64,000 bases of DNA. It comes from Actinomyces trachealis. Its GTDB lineage: Bacteria; Actinomycetota; Actinomycetes; Actinomycetales; Actinomycetaceae. A program made the translations under genes and the position numbers. This document shows positions 9,739 to 17,405 of the stretch, in pieces. The notes under the pieces were generated by a model that worked only from the letters and a program-made list of their open reading frames with translations, was not told where the DNA came from and did no database searches. Location of the stretch: assembly GCF_015711475.1 (NCBI RefSeq), contig NZ_CP065027.1:1116001-1180000 (forward strand), given 5' to 3'. Position 1 is the stretch's first letter. Every line of letters begins with the position of its first letter.

Positions 9739-11163
9739 TCACAGGTCGTAGTACATCTCGAACTCGTAGGGGTGCGGGCGCAGGCGCATAGGGGCCACCT
9801 CGTTGTTCCGCTTGTACTGGATCCACGTCTCGATCAGGTCCGGGGTGAAGACCCCGCCCTCGGTCAGGTAGTCGTGGTCTGCCTCCAGACAGTCCAGAGC
9901 CGCTTCGAGACTGTGGGGTAGCTTCTCGATATCGTGGAACTCCTCTGGGGCGAGTTCGTAGAGGTCCTTGTCGATCGGTTCGCGTGGCTCAATCCGGTTC
10001 TTGATGCCGTCGATGCCAGCCATGAGCACAGCGGAGAAGGCCAGGTAGGGGTTGGAGGAGGGGTCCGGTACGCGGTACTCCACGCGCTTGGCCTTGGCTG
10101 AGGTGCCCGTGACGGGGATACGAATGCAGGCTGAGCGGTTGCGGGCCGAGTAAACCAGGTTCACCGGTGCTTCAAAGCCCGGCACCAGGCGCCGGTAGGA
10201 GTTCACCGAAGGATTGGTTAGGGCCAGCAAACTCGGGGCGTGCTTGAGGATGCCGCCGATATACCAGCGGGCCAGATCAGAGAGCTGGCCATAGCCGCGC
10301 TCGTCAAAGAACAGTGGCTTGCCGTCCTTCCAGAGGGAGTGGTGGGTGTGCATGCCGGAGCCGGCCTCACCGAAGATCGGCTTGGGCATGAAGGTAGCCG
10401 TCTTGCCCTGGCGCCAAGCCTCGTTCTTGATGATGTACTTGAACTTCATCATGTCGTCACCCGCAGCAAGCAGGGAGGCGAAGCGGTAGTTGATCTCCTG
10501 CTGCCCTCCGGTGCCAACCTCGTGGTGCGCACGCTCGATCTTCAGGCCCGCCTCCAGGCAGGTGCGGACCATGGCGTCGCGGATATCAGCCATCTGGTCG
10601 TTGGGGGAGACAGGGAAGTAGCCACCCCGGAAGGAGGTCTTGTACCCCTTGTTTCCGCCCTCCTCAGCGCGAGCGGTGTTCCAGGCGGCCTCGGCAGAGT
10701 CGATGGCGTAGCGGGTGGAGGAGGGGGTGGTCTCGTACTGGATCGAGTCAAAGAGGTAGAACTCGGCCTCTGCGCCGATGTAGCAGGTGTCCGCGATGCC
10801 GGTGGAACGCAGGTAAGCCTCTGCTTTGGTGGCGATGGAACGCGGGTCGCGGGAGAAAGTCTCGTCCGTGAAGGGATCCACGATGGAGAAGTTCATGATC
10901 AGGGTCTTCTCTTTGCGGAAGGGGTCTAGGTAGGCGGTGGTCACGTCCGGGATCAGCTTCATGTCCGACTCGTGGATGGCGGTGAAGCCACGGATCGAGG
11001 AGCCGTCGAACATGAGCCCGTCCACCAGGGCGTCCTCGCGGAAGGCGGAGGTGGGAATGGTGAAGTGTTGCATGACGCCAGGCAAGTCGCAGAAGCGGAC
11101 GTCGATCAGCTGGACGCCCTCCTTGTCGATAAACTCCAGCGCCTCGCTTGCGTCCTTGAACAT
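9739..11163 (-). CDS. glnA: Type I glutamine synthetase GlnA1
   Basis: 474 residues. It is the main ammonium-assimilating glutamine synthetase, normally a dodecamer. I chose the ATG at 11163 because GAGGA lies just upstream and [12 protein letters not shown] is the normal N-terminus; the open frame extends further to 11322 but that part overlaps a terminator. Signatures are [37 protein letters not shown] and [15 protein letters not shown]. Tyr402 in [11 protein letters not shown] is the conserved adenylylation site, so GlnE should control it. A perfect inverted repeat lies 71 bases upstream (11234-11260). Confidence 0.96.
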   Translation of the reverse strand: MFKDASEALEFIDKEGVQLIDVRFCDLPGVMQHFTIPTSAFREDALVDGLMFDGSSIRGFTAIHESDMKLIPDVTTAYLDPFRKEKTLIMNFSIVDPFTDETFSRDPRSIATKAEAYLRSTGIADTCYIGAEAEFYLFDSIQYETTPSSTRYAIDSAEAAWNTARAEEGGNKGYKTSFRGGYFPVSPNDQMADIRDAMVRTCLEAGLKIERAHHEVGTGGQQEINYRFASLLAAGDDMMKFKYIIKNEAWRQGKTATFMPKPIFGEAGSGMHTHHSLWKDGKPLFFDERGYGQLSDLARWYIGGILKHAPSLLALTNPSVNSYRRLVPGFEAPVNLVYSARNRSACIRIPVTGTSAKAKRVEYRVPDPSSNPYLAFSAVLMAGIDGIKNRIEPREPIDKDLYELAPEEFHDIEKLPHSLEAALDCLEADHDYLTEGGVFTPDLIETWIQYKRNNEVAPMRLRPHPYEFEMYYDL

Positions 11164-11233
11164 ATGTCCTCGTCCTCTGTACGACTTCGTCCCACCGGTC
11201 TGGTTGGATGCAGCAAGGCTAGTGCCAAAGGCG

Positions 11234-11260
11234 TGACACACCAGTGCCGGGTGTGTGTCA
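11234..11260. promoter_or_regulatory. Palindromic candidate operator upstream of glnA1
   Basis: Perfect inverted repeat TGACACAC - 11 bases - GTGTGTCA, located 71-97 bases upstream of the glnA1 ATG in the only intergenic space before that gene. The position suits a transcription-factor site near the promoter. The sequence is not one I can assign to GlnR or AmtR boxes from memory. Confidence 0.5.
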
Positions 11261-11286
11261 GTGATGTTTCCTGCCGCAGGAGAACG

Positions 11287-11322
11287 GTGCGGCGCCCCCA
11301 GACTCACCTGGAGGCGCCGCAC
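11287..11322 (-). terminator. Terminator hairpin after the lipA/DUF4191 unit
   Basis: 10-bp perfect stem (GTGCGGCGCC) with a second CCAG/CTGG pairing inside the loop, starting 17 bases after the DUF4191 stop and upstream of the glnA1 promoter region. It separates two minus-strand transcription units. Confidence 0.68.
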
Positions 11323-11339
11323 AAATGGTTTTGCGTTTC

Positions 11340-12089
11340 TCAGCGACCGCGCAGTGCCCGGCGATCGGGGCGCACCTTGTTCGGGTCAATGCCCTTGGGG
11401 ATCGGCAGACCCTTGGAGCCCAGAGAGGACAGGCGTTTGGCGACCTCAGCCACCTCGGTGTCGGTCAGGGCAGTGGGCTTGGTGGGCAGCTTGCGCATAG
11501 TGCGCTCTAGGTCGATCAGGCGGGTCTGCCCTTCCTTGGTGCCCACGAAAATCGTGTGTACTGGCACGTTGCGCAGGATGCGCTTGATCTTCTTAGCCTC
11601 ATCCTCGGCGCTGCGGCGCACGCGGTTGACCGGCCCCTCGGTGATTAGGACCACCCCGGGGCGGCCCACGGCACGCCAGATGACGTCCTGCGACTTTGGG
11701 TCGACGAAGACGGGGGTCTGCTCGATGCTCCAGCCCCGCCTGATCTGGTCGAGCACCGCCTTGGAGGCGCCAGGGGTGTTCTCGATCTGGGTGAAGGAGG
11801 CGCGGCGCACCGCCCAGGACAGCAGCACCATGTCACCTAACAGGGCGATCATGAGCAGCAGGGACAGCCAGTACCACAGCGGCTGGCTGGTGGCGAGGGC
11901 GAGCAGGACTGCCAGAGCGATGGCCCCGGCGAGGATCACCAGAAGGGCCCAGCCAATCCAGGGGTAGGTGCGCTTGGAGATCGTGTAGGAGTCCTTCAGG
12001 TTGGACGCTACCTGCATGACCCGGTTCTTTTTCTTAGGGGCGGGGGCCTCAATCTTGCTCACGTGACTCAGGATAGACGACTGCGCCAA
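11340..12089 (-). CDS. DUF4191 family membrane protein
   Basis: About 249 residues. Two adjacent hydrophobic segments lie at roughly residues 43-66 and 70-92, followed by a cytoplasmic domain with [13 protein letters not shown] and a basic C-terminus ending [10 protein letters not shown]. This layout and its position between lipA and glnA1 match the actinobacterial DUF4191 family (the Rv2219 position in M. tuberculosis). Function is unknown. The start is uncertain: TTG at 12089 gives MAQSSILSH, and an in-frame GTG nine codons later is also possible. It follows lipA by 19 bases. Confidence 0.8.
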   Translation of the reverse strand: MAQSSILSHVSKIEAPAPKKKNRVMQVASNLKDSYTISKRTYPWIGWALLVILAGAIALAVLLALATSQPLWYWLSLLLMIALLGDMVLLSWAVRRASFTQIENTPGASKAVLDQIRRGWSIEQTPVFVDPKSQDVIWRAVGRPGVVLITEGPVNRVRRSAEDEAKKIKRILRNVPVHTIFVGTKEGQTRLIDLERTMRKLPTKPTALTDTEVAEVAKRLSSLGSKGLPIPKGIDPNKVRPDRRALRGR

Positions 12090-12108
12090 AGTCCCAGCCC
12101 CCGGCCGG

Positions 12109-13134
12109 TCACTGGGGGCGCATGCCGATCGTTTTGATTAGCACGGAGGCCTCTTGGCGGGCCGTGCTCGGCGCCGCCGTCTGCTCCATGTCGGCGGGGA
12201 TCGGGCGACCTTTGGCGCGCATGGCCCGGCCCCAGAGCGTGCCTGAACGGTAGGAGGAGCGGACCATTGGGCCACTCATAACTGCAGGAATGCCAGCCTC
12301 CTCAGCCAGCTGTGCCAGCTCGATGAACTCCTCCGGCTTGACCCAGCGGTCGATCGGGTGGTGCAGCTTGGAAGGGCGCATGTACTGCGTGATGGTCAGG
12401 ATGTCGCAACCAGCGGAGACCAGGTCTTTGATGGCTGTCTCAACCTCCTCGCGGGTTTCACCCATGCCCAGGATCAGGTTGGACTTGGTCAGCACCCCGG
12501 CGTCGGCTACACGGCGCAGCACGCCAAGCGACCGTTCGTAGGAGAAGGCTGGGCGGATCTGCTTGAAGATTCGGGGGACCGTCTCCAGGTTGTGTGCGTA
12601 GACCTCGGGGGTGGAGGAGATGACCTCGTCGATGGCAGCGGCGTTGCCCTTGAAGTCCGGCACCAGGAGCTCGATGCCGCAGCCTGGTGCCTGTAGGTGC
12701 ACCTGGCGGGCAGTCTCCGCGTAAAGCCAGGCGCCACCGTCGGGCAGGTCGTCCCGGGCTACGCCGGTGACAGTGGCGTAGCGCAGCTGCATCTGGGCGA
12801 TCGAGGCGGCCACGCGCCTGGGTTCGTCCTCATCGAACTCGGTGGGGCGGCCGGTGGCGATGTCACAGAAGTCGCAGCGCCGGGTGCACATCTCACCGGC
12901 GATCAGGAAGGAGGCCTCGCGGTCGTTCCAGCACTCGTAGATATTGGGGCAGTTAGCCTCAGCGCAGACGGTGTGCAGCTTCTTCTGGCGCACCAGGCCA
13001 CGCACCTGCTCGTAGGTATCTGTTACGACGGCGCGGGTCTTAAGCCAAGAAGGTTTGGACTCGATTGGGGTCTCGGCGTTGCGAGCCTCCACACGCAGCA
13101 GGCGGCGGCTCTCCGGGGTGACGGTGTCTGTCAC
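12109..13134 (-). CDS. lipA: Lipoyl synthase LipA
   Basis: Radical SAM enzyme of about 341 residues that inserts two sulfurs into octanoyl groups on lipoyl domains. It carries both cluster motifs, [12 protein letters not shown] (auxiliary cluster) and CTRRCDFC (radical SAM cluster), and the C-terminal segment SSYRSG whose serine ligates the auxiliary cluster. GGAGGA lies six bases before the GTG at 13134, so I prefer that start; an ATG at 13140 directly abuts the ribosome site, and an in-frame start at 13164 lacks one. It acts after LipB (next gene upstream) and supplies the lipoate for the acyltransferase at 17.4-19.1 kb. Confidence 0.94.
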   Translation of the reverse strand: MTDTVTPESRRLLRVEARNAETPIESKPSWLKTRAVVTDTYEQVRGLVRQKKLHTVCAEANCPNIYECWNDREASFLIAGEMCTRRCDFCDIATGRPTEFDEDEPRRVAASIAQMQLRYATVTGVARDDLPDGGAWLYAETARQVHLQAPGCGIELLVPDFKGNAAAIDEVISSTPEVYAHNLETVPRIFKQIRPAFSYERSLGVLRRVADAGVLTKSNLILGMGETREEVETAIKDLVSAGCDILTITQYMRPSKLHHPIDRWVKPEEFIELAQLAEEAGIPAVMSGPMVRSSYRSGTLWGRAMRAKGRPIPADMEQTAAPSTARQEASVLIKTIGMRPQ

Positions 13135-13249
13135 GGGCATTCCTCCATGGTCGCGCCTCGCCAAGACGTTCTCCTGGCGTGGCCCTGGCGCAAGTCTAGG
13201 CCTTGCCCAACATTGCCTGGGACTGAGGGCCTAGATGCATGGCTGGGTG

Positions 13250-13939
13250 CTACGTGGCGTCTGCCACCATCGGCTCCAGGTGGTGCTCTAAGAGCTCCAG
13301 CAGCCGCGGAGCAACCTCAGCGACGGAGAGCTTCTGCCCGGTCTCCGCCTGCAGGGAGGTGACCCCGGCGTCGTCGATCCCACAAGGAATGATGCGTTCC
13401 AAGGAGAAGGCCTTTAGGTCTGGGCAGACGTTCAACCCGACGCCGTGCAGCGTGACCCCGCGCGCCACCCGCACCCCCAGGGCGCAGACTTTGCGTTCCG
13501 GGAGCATCGTGCCGTCCCTGCTGGGCTGGTGCGGCACCCACACGCCGGAGCGGTCCTCTACCCGCATGGTCTCAAGGCCCATCGAGGCACAGAACTCCAT
13601 GATTGCCGCCTCCAGTGCCCGCACATAGGCGATCACATCCAGAGGCGGGCGCAGCCGCAGGATCGGGTAGACGGTCAGTTGACCGGGCCCGTGCCAAGTG
13701 GTCTTGCCGCCACGGTCCACGTCGATCACTGGCACGTGCCCTGGCTCCACAAAGACGCCGTCGGGCCGCTCCCAGGAGCGGGCACGGCGACCAACCGTGT
13801 AAACCGGCTCGTGCTCCAAGGCAATAAGTGTGGCCGGGCGTGTGCCCGCCACTACTGCCGAGTGCACTTGGGCCTGCAGCTCGCGGCCCTCCGCGTAGGG
13901 GACAAGCCCCTGTCCCAGACGGTGCAGCAAGTAGTCCAC
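13250..13939 (-). CDS. lipB: Octanoyl-[acyl carrier protein]-protein N-octanoyltransferase LipB
   Basis: 229 residues, GTG start at 13939. LipB moves octanoyl from acyl carrier protein to lipoyl domains. Motifs are RGGKTTWHGPGQLTVYP (residues about 76-92), the catalytic Lys150 in ERKVCALGVR and the acyl-accepting Cys186 in ERIIPCGIDD. It is upstream of lipA with a gap of about 115 bases, so both steps of endogenous lipoate synthesis are encoded together. It is divergent from the kinase-like gene at 14030. Confidence 0.94.
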   Translation of the reverse strand: MDYLLHRLGQGLVPYAEGRELQAQVHSAVVAGTRPATLIALEHEPVYTVGRRARSWERPDGVFVEPGHVPVIDVDRGGKTTWHGPGQLTVYPILRLRPPLDVIAYVRALEAAIMEFCASMGLETMRVEDRSGVWVPHQPSRDGTMLPERKVCALGVRVARGVTLHGVGLNVCPDLKAFSLERIIPCGIDDAGVTSLQAETGQKLSVAEVAPRLLELLEHHLEPMVADAT

Positions 13940-13970
13940 AGCCTCAGCCTATGCCGCGCAGGAGAGCGAG

Positions 13971-13979
13971 TTATCCACA
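13971..13979 (+). promoter_or_regulatory. Exact DnaA-box consensus TTATCCACA
   Basis: Nine-base match to the classical DnaA box in the short divergent space between lipB and the kinase-like gene. It is isolated, with no second box nearby and no AT-rich unwinding region, so it does not mark an origin; a DnaA regulatory role is possible but unproven. A second identical copy lies at 63249. Confidence 0.3.
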
Positions 13980-14029
13980 GATTTCACTTCTCCGCGTTCT
14001 GGGCACGCCTGACACGCCACCATGGATTC

Positions 14030-15922
14030 ATGGGCATAGGCATGGGCAGCAAAGCACAGGACACGGTTCTGACCGGTGAGCAGGAGGTGGCGCTTGAGGA
14101 CCTCGGATACGTGCTGAGCGGGTCTGCTGGGATGGATGCTCCCGGTCCCCTGGAGGCACTCTCCCCGCAGGGGGTGCCGGTGCTGCTGCGGCTGGTGTCA
14201 CTGTCGGCGGGAGCAGGCCGCGTAACGCTTCTGCGTAGGTTGACTGAACTCAGGCGTCTGCGCCATCCCGGCCTGGCACGGCTGCTGGACCTGCACGAGT
14301 TACCTGGCGGCGTGGTAGCCGCCTGCTGGCAGCGGGTTGAGGGAGTTGACCTGGCGGTCCTGTTGGGTGCCCGTGGTCGTCTGCGTCGCGATGAGGCAGC
14401 TCAGCTGCTGACTGACTTGGGCGAGGCTTTGGCGCACCTGCATGAACAGGGTCTGGCGCACGGTGACGTCTCAACCGCCAACACGATCATTACCCCAGCC
14501 GGGAATGCTGTCTTGATTGACCTGCTGGGTGAGGTCTGCGAGAGCGGGACGGAACCTTTCGCAGCACCGGAGCGAGCTGACGGTGCCCGGCCGAACCCAG
14601 CCAGTGATGTGCGCGCGCTGGCGGTCTTGGTGGAGCAGTCCATGGCTGTACAGCGCACAGCGCTTGGACACCTGGCGCTGCTGGAGGATGCCTTGAGTGA
14701 CGAACCTATGGAGCGGCCCACGGCACGTGAACTCGCTGAGCGCGCACCGCGTCTGGCCGCGCCCGCGCCGATCGAACTGCCGGAGGAGGCGGAATTGGCG
14801 GTGGGGATGCTGCGGTCCAGCGTCCAGGTACCCACCAGGCGAGCCCTGCGGCCCTGGTGGCGACGCCGTGGCGCGGGCTGCAGCTGGGAACGCGGTCGGA
14901 GAAGGGAGAACCGTGGTTGTAGGTGGGGGCGTGACCACGCAAGGCGCAGGGATACGCGGCTGCCTGAGCTCAGGCAGTCAGACCGGGAGGCTCCGGTGCT
15001 CAACTGCACCGTCGGGGTGGAGACGATGGGGAGCGAGCAGCTGGTGCGCAGAGGCTCTGGGCGAGTACAGCGGGCCGCAAGCTCTGGGCAGGGTGGGCGG
15101 CACTGCCAGCGGAGAGATGGTGCGGGGCGGAGGCAGCATGCTGCGCCGGTCAGCGCTGGTCTGGAAGGTGCCTTGAGGGGCGGGGGGCGGGGATCGGGGC
15201 GGAGATGGTCTTGGGCCGGGGCGCCCGTCGGGTCGGGAGTGTTGCTGACGCTGGTGGTGATGGTGTCGCTGCTGGCACTCGCCTGGAGACCGGCTATCGG
15301 GCTGTGGACCACCGGAGGGGAGGAGGTGGGTTGGGCCGCGACGGCGGGTCCGCGGGCCCCACAGGCGCCTGGTGCCCCCACCGGGACGTTGTCAGGGGTA
15401 CGGGCGGGGTCGACAGCGGGGGTGGCGACGAGCCCGACTCCGTCGGCTACGAAAGCTGGTGCTGCTGGTGCTATGGACTCTGCCAGGATGTCAGACGACG
15501 ATCTGCTGAGGGTGGTGGTCGGCCTGGCGCGGTCCCGCGACGCGGCCCTGGAGGCGGGAGATGCGCAGGCGCTGACCAGCACCACGGTGCCTGGCTCGGG
15601 CGCCGCCAGCGCCGACGAACAGCTGTTGAAGTCTCTGCGGGACAGCGGCCAAACGGTAACGGGGCTGCGTACCCAGCTCCAGGGGGTAGTGGAGGTGCCG
15701 GTGGTGGGCCTGCCGCTGAGCGCGCCTGCCCCGGAAGGGGCGCGGGCGGTGCGGGCCATCTTGAGCCAGGCGCCCCACCAGCGGCATGCAGGCGCAGGAG
15801 ACTGGACCGTACCGGTTCAGCACCCCCGCCAGGTGGTGCTCGTGCTGGTGCCCGGGCCTTGGCGGGTGCTGGAGGTGCTGGAGGCTGAGGGGCGGAGGAC
15901 GACGTCTAGCAACCTAGGTTGA
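14030..15922 (+). CDS. Membrane-anchored protein kinase-like protein, probable pseudokinase
   Basis: About 630 residues. Residues about 20-260 follow a bacterial Ser/Thr kinase fold: a catalytic-loop equivalent (HLHEQGLAHGDVSTAN), a metal-loop equivalent (VLIDLLGE) and an APE equivalent (AAPER). The ATP-binding lysine of the VAIK strand is absent (VPVLLRLV), the alpha-C glutamate position reads Arg, and DFG reads DLL, so catalysis is doubtful. A low-complexity basic linker, one hydrophobic segment (about residues 401-422, VLLTLVVMVSLLALAW) and an extracytoplasmic part of about 200 residues follow. The start is uncertain (ATG 14030 or 14042, no clear ribosome site); the frame is open further upstream but that part overlaps lipB. 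The closest partners are not recognisable. Confidence 0.7.
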   Translation: MGIGMGSKAQDTVLTGEQEVALEDLGYVLSGSAGMDAPGPLEALSPQGVPVLLRLVSLSAGAGRVTLLRRLTELRRLRHPGLARLLDLHELPGGVVAACWQRVEGVDLAVLLGARGRLRRDEAAQLLTDLGEALAHLHEQGLAHGDVSTANTIITPAGNAVLIDLLGEVCESGTEPFAAPERADGARPNPASDVRALAVLVEQSMAVQRTALGHLALLEDALSDEPMERPTARELAERAPRLAAPAPIELPEEAELAVGMLRSSVQVPTRRALRPWWRRRGAGCSWERGRRRENRGCRWGRDHARRRDTRLPELRQSDREAPVLNCTVGVETMGSEQLVRRGSGRVQRAASSGQGGRHCQRRDGAGRRQHAAPVSAGLEGALRGGGRGSGRRWSWAGAPVGSGVLLTLVVMVSLLALAWRPAIGLWTTGGEEVGWAATAGPRAPQAPGAPTGTLSGVRAGSTAGVATSPTPSATKAGAAGAMDSARMSDDDLLRVVVGLARSRDAALEAGDAQALTSTTVPGSGAASADEQLLKSLRDSGQTVTGLRTQLQGVVEVPVVGLPLSAPAPEGARAVRAILSQAPHQRHAGAGDWTVPVQHPRQVVLVLVPGPWRVLEVLEAEGRRTTSSNLG

Positions 15923-15942
15923 CAAATCTGCATGTGTCAACC
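15917..15942 (+). promoter_or_regulatory. Palindromic promoter/operator of the HTH-Clp_N unit
   Basis: Perfect inverted repeat GGTTGACA - 10 bases - TGTCAACC. Its left arm contains an exact TTGACA -35 box (15919-15924). A weak -10 (CAAAGT, 15942-15947) lies 17 bases downstream, which places transcription initiation at about 15954, essentially at the ATG (15955) of the HTH gene; no ribosome site is present. The layout suggests a leaderless transcript whose promoter is occluded when a regulator binds, most simply the HTH protein itself. Confidence 0.6.
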
Positions 15943-15954
15943 AAAGTTGCTCAT

Positions 15955-16203
15955 ATGGACGCCGTCGCTATCGCCGCAGCCGCAGCCGACACCGCTGACC
16001 CCCAGGCCGGGCTAAGGGCCGTAGCGGCCCTGCGTCGCCTGACCGACTCCCTGGAGCTGGCCCAGGTGGAGGCCGCGCTGCAGGCCAACCTGGGCTGGGC
16101 ACAGATAGCCGAGCAGCTCGGCGTGACCCGCCAGGCCGTCCACAAGAAGTACGCCAAGCGCGTCTCGTACCTGGCCACCACCCGCAGCAGGAGGAACCCA
16201 TGA
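15955..16203 (+). CDS. Small helix-turn-helix protein
   Basis: 82 residues from the ATG at 15955. The N-terminal half is an Ala-rich helix and the C-terminal half contains a clear HTH: GWAQIAEQLGVTRQAVHKKY. It is short and single-domain, with a basic tail (TTRSRRNP). The open frame extends back to a TTG at 15919, but that codon is the -35 box. Its stop overlaps the next ATG by four bases (ATGA), so it is translationally coupled to the Clp_N-domain gene. It is a likely autoregulator binding the palindrome just upstream; this is inference from position. Confidence 0.85.
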   Translation: MDAVAIAAAAADTADPQAGLRAVAALRRLTDSLELAQVEAALQANLGWAQIAEQLGVTRQAVHKKYAKRVSYLATTRSRRNP

Positions 16204-17174
16204 GCTTTTACCCCCACGTCCTGACCTGGCTGGCAGCCGCCCGCAGCGAGGCGCTGCTGGCCCGCCACCTGCAGATCGAGGAACTCGACCTCTTCCTGGG
16301 CCTGCTCGCCCAGGGTGGAGAGGTTGCCCAGACCCTGGGGGCCCACGGGGTAAGTCTGGCCCGGGCCCGTCAGGCGGCCGCCGAGCTAGACGACGCCGAC
16401 CTGGCCGCCGTCGGCATCAAGGTGGCGCCGGGGCTGCGGCCCACCCGCCTGCGTGGGGCTGCGGCCGTCACTGGGCAGGAGGCTGACCTGGACCTGTCGG
16501 ACGCCGCTGCGCAGTTCGTCTTTGAGCGCCAGGGCAAGGTCCGCTCCGACAGGATGACGCTGCGGAGCCTGCTGAATCCGCCTACCTCCAGCACTGCCCG
16601 GCTGCTTACCAGCCTGGGGGTGCCGGTTGCGGACCTGCTGACGACGGTAGAGCAGATGGCTCCGAGCCGGGACCGGGTGGTACAGGACGTGCCTGTACCG
16701 CAGAACTACCGGCAGCAGGGCCTGCAGCGGGCGTTGCGCTGCCGCCGCTTCGTCTCCGCCCCGCCGGAGCGGCTGCAGAGACTGGTGGCCCGGTCGGAGC
16801 TGCTGCCCCAGTGGCTCCTGGGAGACAGCCAGGTCGCTGAGTTGGGAGAGGGGCATCTGGTCGTCAGCCTCCAAGGAAGGCAGGGCCGGTCGCGGGGACA
16901 GCTGGAGCTGCGGCTGTGCCAGGAGCAGCCGGGGCTGCTGGCCTGGGAGCAGTACGTGCACGGTGTCCGCTACTCCGGCGACCTGGCCGGTGTGCACAGC
17001 CTGCGTCTAGCTCCGGCGCCGGGCGGTACCCTGGTGGAGCTCACCCGGGTGACCCGTGGCTTCGGGAGGCTGGGCTGGCTGGTGGCTCCCGTGAGCCATC
17101 GTCTCTTCCGCCTGGCGGTGTGCAACCAGCTGATCATGCTGGCCGCCCTGGCCGCCGACGAGGAGCACGGCTAG
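16200..17174 (+). CDS. Clp_N-domain / SRPBCC-like fusion protein
   Basis: 324 residues. Residues about 1-155 resemble the double Clp N-terminal repeat of ClpA/ClpC chaperones: a first repeat around LFLGLLAQGGEVAQTLGAHG and a second around LDLSDAAAQFVFERQG to LLTSLGVPVADLL. There is no AAA+ module. Residues about 165-320 look like a START/polyketide-cyclase (SRPBCC) domain: an opening alternating strand region with WLLGDSQVAELGEG and a closing long helix at GRLGWLVAPVSHRLFRLAV. No signal peptide or membrane segment is evident. It could act as an adaptor that mimics the ClpC substrate-docking domain, or as a ligand-sensing partner of the HTH protein; function is inference. Confidence 0.75.
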   Translation: MSFYPHVLTWLAAARSEALLARHLQIEELDLFLGLLAQGGEVAQTLGAHGVSLARARQAAAELDDADLAAVGIKVAPGLRPTRLRGAAAVTGQEADLDLSDAAAQFVFERQGKVRSDRMTLRSLLNPPTSSTARLLTSLGVPVADLLTTVEQMAPSRDRVVQDVPVPQNYRQQGLQRALRCRRFVSAPPERLQRLVARSELLPQWLLGDSQVAELGEGHLVVSLQGRQGRSRGQLELRLCQEQPGLLAWEQYVHGVRYSGDLAGVHSLRLAPAPGGTLVELTRVTRGFGRLGWLVAPVSHRLFRLAVCNQLIMLAALAADEEHG

Positions 17175-17333
17175 AGGCTGCCAGGCCAGGCTGCGCCGGT
17201 CGGCCCGTGCCTGGTGGTGGGGCGGTCCCGCAGTGGGCAGCTCGCCCGGCGCGTGTGTGGACAGGGCCACCAGGTGGCCTGGACAGGCCAGTAAAGGCGG
17301 TAGGGCAGTCCGTAGGTCAGGTCAGCAGAAAAA

Positions 17334-17369
17334 GGGAGGGGTCCCACCCAGGAGGGCGAGACCCCTCCC
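17334..17369 (-). terminator. Rho-independent terminator after the acyltransferase gene
   Basis: 10-bp perfect stem (GGGAGGGGTC) with a 16-base loop; on the minus strand it is followed directly by TTTTT. It starts 37 bases after the acyltransferase stop and is the best intrinsic terminator in the window. Confidence 0.88.
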
Positions 17370-17405
17370 CCAGCTAGAGCTAGAGACTGGTCAGGTGCTA
17401 GCGCT

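Noticed and set aside
13971..13979. Replication origin
   Set aside because: A single DnaA box, no clustering, no AT-rich region, no dnaA or dnaN nearby.
13445..14029. Long upstream extension of the kinase-like gene
   Set aside because: It runs antisense through lipB, whose catalytic residues are intact; the extension has no kinase-like sequence.
14401..15759. 452-codon minus-strand frame opposite the kinase-like gene
   Set aside because: Ser/Ala/Pro/Arg-rich shadow; the plus strand shows kinase motifs and a membrane helix.
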